Source: Congeria kusceri (lineage: Eukaryota > Mollusca > Bivalvia > Myida > Dreissenidae). From it: 64,000 nt of DNA. The stretch lies in NCBI GenBank assembly GCA_027627225.1, contig CM051033.1, positions 51,365,516 through 51,429,515 on the forward strand. Reading direction: 5' to 3'. Positions 13,440 to 24,000 of this stretch are shown piece by piece. The notes beneath the pieces are model-generated. The model searched no databases, was not told the origin of the DNA, and saw nothing but the letters and a program-made list of their open reading frames with translations. Within the stretch, counting starts at the first letter, position 1. The number at the start of each line of letters is the position of its first letter. The translations under genes and the position numbers were made by a program.

Positions 13440-14050
13440 GTCCACACATAAATCATCTTTATTTATACTAAATTGTTTTAAAAATGACAAAAGGCCATAA
13501 TTCCACAAAATTTGTTGCAGTTACAAGTCCTTCCTTTTCGATCATCATAGCATTGTGAATTGTTGAGCAAATACACCAACCAGTTTCAGAGGAGTGTTAC
13601 CACCACAATATTTTTTTCATTTATGTTGTATATTGTAAAAATTTAATTGAAAATTTGTCGTTTCCAAAAAAAATTCCTTTCCATACGATAACCTACACCT
13701 GAAGGTTTTTCATCTGTAAAAGTTTGAGCAAAATCAGTCTAACATTAGTAATGGGGTTGAGTCCACAAAATCTAAAAAAGTTCATATTCTACAGTGGAAC
13801 AATTATAAAAGGCTATAATTTTGCCAAAACTTGACCCAGTCATAATTCCTTTCTTTACGATCACATACATATGAACGAGGTTCTTCAGCTTTGAATTTTT
13901 AATCGAAATACACCAAAAAGTCAAAGAGGAGTTGAGTACTCAAACTTTTTGGGACTTGAGTACACAAAATTCCATGACTTAAGTATCTACTGACGGACGG
14001 ACAAGTGTAATGCTTAATGCCTCTCACTTTGTGGGGGTATAAAATGCCAA
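13440..14050 (+). repeat. Dispersed repeat, two diverged ~310-bp units, GACGGAC-type end
   Basis: Two related units start with AAAAGGCCATAATT (about 13489) and AAAAGGCTATAATTTTGCC (about 13808) and share ATACACCAA and CAGAGGAG/CAAAGAGGAG motifs. The block ends in GACGGACGGACAAGTG and TGTGGGGGTATAAAA, the terminus seen in the other copies of this family in the window. Confidence 0.6.
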
Positions 14051-14439
14051 CACAGTTTATGATATTATCACTCACATAATGTGAATGGACTGCCAATGTG
14101 ATTAACAAAGATACAAATTGTGATACATGAACTGATACATACACTTTGGTAATTTAAGAGCTGTGAAACGAGTATGGTAATCAACAGTTCATACCAACAG
14201 TTTCTTACACAGCAATATATACTTAAAGTTACAAATCATATTATGCAAAATGTCACAAATAATAAATATATTTCCACGCAGTTTAAACTAGAACAGTCAT
14301 TGAAAATGACAAATACCCCCGCAATGGCTCATTTCAAGCAGGTGCAAAACTTGAGTATTAGTAAAATTATTCTCTAAATTTTGTCGTTCGCTACTTCACA
14401 TTGATCACACACGAAGACAAAAAGCTTCACGTTGATTTA

Positions 14440-14865
14440 TTGAATCAATTGCCTAAGTGCAACAAATAGTGTGATATACACAAAAATAACGTCTTGCACT
14501 TCTACATAGTATAAACAACATATCTATAAAGTTTCATGTTGATAAGCAGAAAATTGAGAGACTAGTTTGCGAAACAAAGTACATATGTACAATGATGTAA
14601 GTATCCAAAATTTGCCTAAGTTCAAGGGAACATAACTCTGTAAAGAATATCGCGACATATGCGAAAATTACGTCTTGCACTTTTACATAGTATAAACAAC
14701 GTATCTATAAAGTTTCATGCTGATAGGCAGAAAACTGACAGACTAGTTCGCGACACAAAGTACACATGTGCAGCGTGACAAGCCAACCGACCGACCAACC
14801 GACCGACCGACATGGTGATTCCAGTATGCCCCCGCACAAACTTCGTTTCGGGGTATAATAAATAT
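14440..14865 (+). repeat. Dispersed repeat, two ~165-bp units plus GACC tract
   Basis: Two units share ACGTCTTGCACTT(C/T)TACATAG, TCTATAAAGTTTCATG and GAGACTAGTT-like motifs at about 14491 and 14672. They are followed by a CCGACCGACC tract (14790-14812) and the terminus GTGATTCCAGTATGCCCCC...TTCGGGGTATAATAA. The 3' end can form a G/C hairpin (CCCC/GGGG). Confidence 0.75.
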
Positions 14866-15149
14866 GTTTGTTTAAGTAACATCAACAAATCGCCCGATCG
14901 TATCACACGTATATGTAGTTTGTTTGTATTTTTCGTTAATTTTTTTTTGTCATTTTGTTAAAGAATGGTATGAAAACTAGGGATGTTTGTAAAACAGGTA
15001 TGCCCCCCCCCAACATACAGTCAATCCATCAATTAATATATTTGTGTTTAAGAGATTTTTTACACATTGGTCTCACAGATAAAATGAATAAAGCTGCTCT
15101 GTCACCTATGTGGGTAATTATACTTACTTGTGTTTTATCATAATTCAAA

Positions 15150-15425
15150 GTCTTTAGTGATGGCTAGGATGGGTATATACGGTGCAAAAACGTTCATGTT
15201 ACAAGACCCGGTGACATTACATTTGACCTCAAACTCAATAGGGGCCTTCCTTTCCTCCCAATAAACCATTATACCAATTTGCATGATCGTAGGTCAAAGC
15301 GTTCTCCAGATATTGTGCGAAAATGGTTTACAGATCTACCATCCGATAATACCGACCGACACACCGACCGACCGACAGACAGGTGCAAAGCAATATACCA
15401 CCTCTTCTTCGAAGTGGGGCATTCT
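15150..15425 (+). repeat. Further copy of the GACC-tract repeat family
   Basis: ACCGACCGACAGACAGGTGC at 15364-15383 is followed by a terminus with CCACCTC and GAAGTGGGGCATTCTTAT. The body is too diverged to fix the left boundary. Confidence 0.45.
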
Positions 15426-16479
15426 TATCAAAATATGTTTTCAGTTTATGAATCATAACGTTTAAAAAATAAATTGCTAAAGGCATACCCATATGTTTTA
15501 GTCATATTATCTGAACCAAACATAGTTACGTCAGATAAGGGTATCATTGATATGTTTGATAATTTTTTTAATAATAATTGTTGCTTATCAATCAATAAAC
15601 ATTGATTTGGAGTCCTGATACATATGGCTTTAGTCTCGTGGGCGTAAGCCCAAGTGGTAATTCCCCAGTTTAATGTGCATGCATCAAACGACAAAATGTT
15701 CATTGGTCTATTAATCCACACTAATGCGACATTTATTTTGAATGTAATATGATTTAACACATATTCTAACATGACTATATACAATTAACTAAATTAACAT
15801 TGTAAAACTACTCATTTTCAATCCAAAAAAGTACCGGACTAGATCACTGTATGGCTATACGAAGTTATTTATTTATTCAAATATCTATCAAATCAAGTAG
15901 CAACTGAAATAAGAAATATATTTTACATTTGCTCAGAATCGGGACGTCTAATGGACGTTTAAATCCAAAATTTGTTCTGTATAAAAAAACGGTGTAATAG
16001 AATTACTTTGTACCGAGTTTTAAACTAACATTATTTACTCCGTACAAAGTATGCATTTAAACGTGTGGACACCCACAACAGACATTGTATAATCAAAGGG
16101 CAACGACTTCCTGAAACATCATCCGACTGTTATGATCTAGGAATATGCGGACATTTTGAGCTAATTTTGGCAAATATCCGGAAATATATGAGCAGAAATG
16201 AAAAGCATATTAAAAAATTGCATGTAAACTTAATTTAGCATAAACATAAAAATAAAAAGAACAACTATCACACTTGAACAACCTGACAATATGCGCATGT
16301 TCTCTCGGTAGGTCTTCTGCACATACATGTGTCCATAGAACACGGATGACCCCATCATTCCGCTTTTGTCTCAAAACTCCACTTGTCAAAAATAAATGCG
16401 CCAATGTAGTTAACTGCACAAATTTACATGGTGATGAGTATAAATAGAAAGATTATTCACACTAGCAGTTATACGATTA

Positions 16480-17200
16480 GAGTTATGCGCGACACAAGTT
16501 CAAAATGCTATTTTTGGAAAAAGGCAAAAAAGGGCCATAACTATGTCAAAAAACGAATCCACCAAGAGTCACAGAAGCACAAATAACATGCTGATTAATA
16601 TGTTTGTAAAATTTCTTCACTTTGGCGACAATACGTTTCTAGTAACGCGCGACACAAGTTAAACAATATCATTTTTTACTAAATATAGGTCATAACTATG
16701 GTTATGTAAAAAATGAACCCAAATACACAGGTGCGCACGTTTACATGCTTGTTAATATGCTTGTATAGGTTAATAACTTAAGCAGCTATACGTTTCGAGT
16801 TACGCTAGACATCAGTTCAAAAATGGCTTTGTTTTTTTCTTTGCCAAAAAGGGACATACCTCTAATAATGTCGAAAGAAAACTGAGCCCAAAGTGCAAGT
16901 ACACATGCTGGTCAATATGTTTTTAGTTTCTTCACTCTAGCAGCAATAATTTTCGAGCTACGCGAGACACAAGTTCAAAAATGTATTTACTTGTTTTGCT
17001 AAAAAAGGCCATAACTACGTTTATGTCGAAACAAACTGATCCAAAATATGCAGGTGCGCAAGTTAATATGATTTTTAATATGTTTGTATAATTTCATCAT
17101 GATAGCAGCAATACGCTTCTAGTAACGCTCGACTCAAAAATCCGACTGACGAAAGGACGGGCAAGGGCAAATCTATATGCTCCCACATACTAATTCGATT
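16480..17200 (+). repeat. Tandem ~158-bp repeat, about 4.5 copies, same family end
   Basis: The anchor CGCGACACAAGTTCAAAA and its variants recur at about 16488, 16646, 16802, 16960 and 17126, giving a period near 158 bp. Each unit also has a GGCCATAACTATG-type motif. The array ends with GACGAAAGGACGGGCAAGG and TATGCTCCCACATAC, matching the family terminus. A single unit reappears at 29210-29310. Confidence 0.8.
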
Positions 17201-17676
17201 GTTTTAGTTGGTAATTTCATGAAATCTTTGCGTAGAAACGACACATATCTATTAAAAAATATTTAAATTAAAAACGACATAACCCCTTAAAATATTGTCA
17301 CTGGGCGCTGCAGATAACAAAGGTCTCAATTAAATTGTCATGTTTATAATATATATATAGCTCTAATAAACTTCACCAGTCCCGAACGACCTGATGTTAT
17401 GCACATGTCATCCATAAATTTATCTTGCCTACATATAAAGTTTCATCGAGTTTCAGTTCAGGTTTCTGAACTCGTGCACGGAAACGTGGAGTATGATGGA
17501 TAAAATTGTCGGGTAAAAATTCGTGTCACAACCATACAACGTGAATTGCATAGGGCGGACGGAAAGCGGCAATTGTATTCCCCGTTCGATTAGCATCAAA
17601 CTTGATTACTTTAATATGCAGCCATCAATCAGATACTTAAATGTATACATGTACTTAAAATAAACGACTCTGACAC

Positions 17677-18004
17677 TTAAATTTCGCAGTAAACAGCATG
17701 CGACGGCATCCATAGGGTGACATGCGAGTCCATTTGTTTTAGGTGTCCGACGAGTGCATCGTACCACAAATTTCCATGTGCTGTGCAAACGATTGAACAG
17801 AAATGGTTATTCCTGTATAATGTTACACCAGCAAGTATGTAATTCTTTTCATTCACATGAATTAATTGCTGTTCAAGAATTGCATCGAGACACACTTTTC
17901 CGTGATCGAAGTGCTCACGAACCCTGATGACCAAGATTGGTGAATACAGGGTCACTGTCCGCTTGTTTGTCCTCGTGCCAGTGCATGCTCGCTCATCTCT
18001 AGAT
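17677..18004 (-). CDS. Exon 3 of the transposase-USP gene (USP-like C-terminal half)
   Basis: This terminal exon follows an acceptor TTATTTTCTTCTTTAG. Its first base completes a codon begun in exon 2, exactly matching phase 2. It encodes TLYSPILVIRVREHFD, then YILAGVTLYRNNHFCSIV, then GNLWYDALVGH and a C-terminus that stops at 17679-17677. The pattern (hydrophobic ILVI strand, HF.S box, W.YD) is that of the C-terminal part of C19 ubiquitin-specific proteases, carrying the catalytic His and a candidate Asp. The usual zinc-binding CxxC pairs are not evident. Confidence 0.65.
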
Positions 18005-21000
18005 CTAAAGAAGAAAATAACATGATCAATTATATGTGCGTGTTCGTGTGTGCTTGTAAAAACACTTCCAACTAGAACTTGTCACTGTAGTGACGAATAG
18101 ACCCGACGCTGCATGTAGTAATATGTAGAAAGCTGTAACAATGAAACATTGGACCCTGGGGCTTGGCCAGTTTGAACCCTAGGGGCATGATTTAAACAAA
18201 TTTTGTAGAGAACTATAATATAATGTTACATACCTAAATTTAAATATTTGGGCCATGTGGTTTCAGACGAAAAGATTGTTTCATTTCTTTTGCTATATAA
18301 GTGTATATAAACTACTTGACCCCCTGGGTGTTGCCAATTTCGACCCCAGGGTCATAATTTAATGAAATTTCGCAAAATAACACTACACGATTTTACATAA
18401 CAATCTGGACCTTTCAGAGATGAAATGTTTTGCTAATAAAGTATATTATAGGAACAATAATTATGTCACAGAAAATCTTAGTTGAATATGGGGCATAACT
18501 TTTGTATTTTTTAACGCAGGATGATAAAAATCACACATGTACATCTTCATATCATAAGGAACAATGCATAAAGTTTGAATGTTTAACATTGAAAAGTGTA
18601 AGAGAACTTCTCCGGACAAATTTGCGTCCACGGACAGACAGTCAGACAGACAGACAGACAGACAGAGACAGACGGACGGACGGACGGACTGACAGACAGA
18701 CAGACGGACACACGTCCATCGTGATTCCAGTATGCTCCCCTTTACTTCGTATTGGGGGTATAATAACTAGAAGTATAAGATTATTAAGATTAAGAAGCAT
18801 GAATAGGCCGCGTTCCATATGTTATGTTAATGTCTGAAAACAGGTCGTCTGCGACCATGTATAATTTGAACACTTTTTGAGCTGCACCGATCAAGATGAC
18901 GAACGAACTGACCTCATTATGCCTTTTTATCTTTGAAATGTACGGAAGCATATCCTATTGTTTAAAAGTGTGGAAATAATATTAATGAAAAAAAAATCCA
19001 ATAGAGTTTTCGCGTTACACAAAATTAAATTTTTTTTTATTGACATTGTGTGTTTTGAAACAACATGATAACTAAAATGGCTTATATTTCAATACTTTGC
19101 TATTAGAATTATACTAGAAATAATTATCTTCATGATGACAAGATTGGAACACATGTTTGTTGGTTTTCTTATGCATTGGGCTTTACAATATTTTTCTCTA
19201 AGAAAATGAATACTTACAAAATAAAAAAGATATGAATACTTTTTACGGATTTTTGCACGTAAAAAAAGATTATGGAATAATTTCATTTGAGCTATGCTGG
19301 GTCTTATTTTCCACAAATCACCATTTTTTGTAGAATCTCATTGTTTACACCTGTGAAAAATATATTGTCAGTCTTCACACGTCCCAGTCTCATTCTTCAC
19401 ATTTTGTGTGAATTTTGTGTCCGATTATTTTGTATATGCAACGAATACATAGAGGATATTTGTTGCTTTTGGTGATCAACTTTATTTCACGAGTGGTTAA
19501 AGAAAAAAAAAAAAAAAGATTTTCATGAGCGGTGTAGCCACGAGTGTTAAAATAATGTTTCTTTATTAAACCAGTCATAAAATAAATATTCGATCATTCA
19601 TCGAAAACAACAAAGTTCATTTTGATTTTTTGTTTTAGACGTATGCAGATTACGCGAAGGGAGCGTAAGCGTCACACGTGTGTGTTTTTGTGTGTAAATT
19701 TTTCAAACATTGTTTCACATAAGTTTTGGTGGGGAAAATTGTCATAATATGTGCGCCGCAGAACCTAAATTATAGTGTGTTTTTTTTGGTTAACACGTGT
19801 TTGTTAATACTACACGCATTCATTTCTCATGGGAATTACCTGCCACTAGTGTATCGATGTTGTTGATGGAGAAATATTGCGTTTTTTTTTTCACGAAGAT
19901 CGATTTACTTCACAAATAACATTAGTTATATTTCATTGACAAGCATATAATAAATACTGTGGGATTTCCAAAACAGTGGATATGTCACATTTTAATATTT
20001 CTACATTTTATTACAGTCTGTGTCTATGAAGATAATTCGTGTAGATAAAAAAATCATGTTCATCAGATTGAACTTTTGGTAACCTGAATGTAATACGAAA
20101 CACTTAATATGTTAATTTGCCCGTCTGTCCGCCCATTCGCTTTTAATGCACCACCCCTTGAAGGTCAGATCGCCTGTCCATCCCGACCCGCATCTCGATC
20201 GACTCGAAAGGTATTGACTATTGATGATGATAATTATTTTGATGATGGAGGTTTTGATAAAGAAGCTGCTTCTTATGCTGATTATTATGATGATGCTTGT
20301 ATCTATTGTTACACTTTATTGCATATGTTACTATAAATAGTAACATTTTACGTCGAAAAGCGGACATTATGCGGTTGATTTCGACCTCATAATATCGGGT
20401 GTGCCAATGATGGATAATCGGCACACTCGAAGGGTGTGCCAAAAATCCATAATGCTGGAACAGGCACTTGCAAATAACAACCTGACGTCATTTCACGAAA
20501 ACGGCGCGCTTTGGTACGCAACCAAACGTAATTTTCTTGTTAGTAGAATTCTATGAACACTTACGTTGTTAACGTTTGTATAATTATAATTTTGTTCTGG
20601 AAATCAGTTAAAAATCATAAACGTGCCATTTCTTTCTTTAACGGAAATAAAAAATGTAGGTAAACAGTTCCATGTCAGGAATTAATTAGATCTATCTTAG
20701 AACCCGTGATCAACGTTGCATTTCAATACAATGATATAAATACATCTACATCTTCTTTGAAAACTAAATAAGAACAGAATCTTTTTAATTCAACATATGC
20801 AATAAAAAGGTCAAAACACGGCGCCGGTGTTCCATCTGTCCATAATGGCACACCTGACAAGTAATGTCCCTCGGGCTAAAGCCCTCGGGAAATTACTGAT
20901 CAGGTGTGCCATTATGGACAGCTGTCACACCGGCGCCGTGTATTAACGCTATAATATTCTTGTCATCAACTAATTAGATCTTTGTCACAAACGTGACTAA

Positions 21001-24000
21001 TCGGCCCGCAGCGCTTTGTCAGTTATGTTCAAAGGCAAATAGCTCCGGTATGTGTGGGTCACTGAGGATGAAAAAAGTGTCTTATGTTTTTCAAATGATA
21101 TTGGATATGAATTTTATTATATTTTCAAATGTCCTTACTTTGTAAACCAGAGGCTACCGCATGTTAAGCATCATGCAAGTAATATAATTAATGATAAAAT
21201 AATAATGAATGAAACAGATGAATTTAAAATACTAAATTTATCTGAGTTCATAAAGATAAGTTTAGATTATTTTAAAAACACACCAAGCTAATACGAATAA
21301 ATTAATAAAATACTATATTCAAAGATACTGTTTCATAATAATTATATCTGCATATTAAAAGGAACCTTATTTAATTAATGCATAGTTGATACTGCACCAT
21401 TACTGATTGACCTTTTGAGTTGCATGCATGCTTAGTTTTTCCTCCAGATACTGGTACTTGTAAATGAACTAAGAGTTATATTTATTACTTTAAGTTCATC
21501 GTTTACAGCTTTACTTATGTTTTAACATGTTACTTTATGTTTATACCTCTTGTTCACATTTGTATACATGTGCTGAGCGTATTAATATACTAAAACTACA
21601 CCTTAAGGTGATGACATATTTGAAGTTCCAATTGAATCGCTTGAGAAATATGGAAGAAATTTGCTCGACAAACGTAGGGCGTGTTTTGATACTGCAACAA
21701 TAATTTCAACGTTCAAGGGCACATAACTCATGAACATTCAGAACACAGCATGACAAAAGTTTCTCGCAACATCCACACTTCATGGTGATGACATGTTTTA
21801 AGTTTTAATGTAATCGCCATAAGAAATGTGTAAGTAGTTGTCTCCACATACTTATAGTAGTCTATGCGGAAAAAACCCGACCGACCGACGGACAGACAGA
21901 CCGACCGAACGACAGAGTGACTACTTTATACCCCATCCCTTCGGGGGGTATGAAAAAAAAAATAAGTGAAAATTTTCGATTTGGCCCAATCATATTCCTC
22001 ACACCTTTAAATGTGAAGAATAAGGTCTTATTCTTCACAAGTTGTATGAAAAGTACGATTAATGAATAATAAAATAAATAGGTCTGAGCTAATCTTATCT
22101 ACTTACGCAGTAGTTGCACGTGTTGCGCAGCATTGCGTTTTGTTCTTCAACCATTGATCCACAATGCACTGAACTGTGGACACTGGTTCTTCTAAGCTGA
22201 AAATACATGAAAACAAAGCTAAAAGAATAACGTCAAAGTATAGAGCATAATATTGTATTATAGTGCCTGCTACGTGCAGGTCATAAGGAATTTGTTTACA
22301 TTTACTGGTTACATTAATACATGATAATTATCTAATGCAGTGCAGTCAGAAATACAGGGGTAGTTTAGTATCGTATTACTTATACAGTCGTAATTTACGT
22401 TGTAGTTTGTTTGGGTGGAAATAGCTTTTATAATAACTCTTAACAGAACACAGTTCTTTTTTTTTTATCTTGTCCAATCTTAACTTGTACAATCAACTAC
22501 CGTTTCAAGTAGGTAAACGTGTTTGTTTGTTTTTTTAATCTGAATTGATGTTGTTTTGTTATCGATGTATACAAATGGACAGACTATGTAGGCATATTTT
22601 ATTTCAAATGCTCTTATTAGTTTTCTAATGATTTCTTCTCCGTCTGCCATGACTGTTTGTCTGTGTGTCTGTCTGTCCGTCTGTCCGTGTGTTCGTCCGC
22701 AAAAACTGAAATAACTCGAAATGTACATAAAATTATCACGATACTCGGTATACATATTAAAAGTGATGACAGTATTATGCATTACCATTTATATCTGCAT
22801 GAGTCAAATGTAAGGTCAGATGACTTGTTACTAAAATATATAATATACTAAATAATGCAATAACTTGAAAGGTTAATACGATATTGTCATAAAACTTGGT
22901 ATAAACATGACTTGCATGGTTTGCACAACAATTTTTCACAAGAGATCAAACATCTGATGGTTGTTAAAAATCGAATCGTAATACTGCTGTGAGAAATGGA
23001 CATTGGATTTTATTATAAAACATAATTTATTAACGGATAAAATGGCAATAAAAGGTAATGCCCATTCTTTAATTGATATGGGTTTTTACCGACGCCTGTA
23101 TTGCTTTCAATGATGTCATTACTGTCAGTACACAACGGAAATGTAAACGTACCTCACAGTTATACCCTGTACTTCACCACTCTCTCTGTATGACTGTGGA
23201 CACGAAAGTTCTTTGCATTTTGATACAACATATGACCTCCATTCAGGATCAAAGAACGAGAAGAAGAAATCTGTTTCATCGCCATGAGTGTCCCTAACAT
23301 GATCGATGGGTTTCGCTTTGTTGGTGAAATTTAGCCAAACAAGTTTGGCGGCTGCGAAGCACTGTTCCCTCATTAATGATAAAACAGATAGAATCGTTGT
23401 AAACAGCTCACTTCTGTAAATTGTAATCTTTTCTTTCACCGCCGGGTTTTCGTTTACTTTCAGGTGTAGTATTGTCAAGCCGTTGTCTATTGTGCAGGTA
23501 TTTGATGAATACTGGCCCTCAACATTACCTCCCCAAGAAGGTACGGTCGGTAAAACTTTCTGTTTACTTTTCTTTGTATTGGCCGGCTGGAAACGCCTTT
23601 TTTTAGGTGTCCGATCCCATATTTCTTCAATTAAACTGATATCAAAATCAGTATTAGCCTTTCGTTTTCGTTTCGATTTTGTTTTGGGAGCTCTTGCACC
23701 AGTGTATTCAAGCTCTAGAATCCTTCCGTATACCAGTTTTCTGAGTTTTATTACAAATTTTGCCGGTCTGTTGTTTTTTGTTTTTAAGCAGTCACGCTTG
23801 ACTACTTTGAACCAAGATTCAACATATGAATTGGTGTTCCTGGAAGTGTCGTTCAACAAGATCCCTGACCATAATGGATACAGGTACATGAACCTGTCAA
23901 GGAGGCATTTAACTGCATTTTTCATGAAAAAGTTGTTTGGGGGCAAATGTGCATCGTGGATATTGTCTGTGTCTATACTGTCGGCGATCGCTCGAAACAT

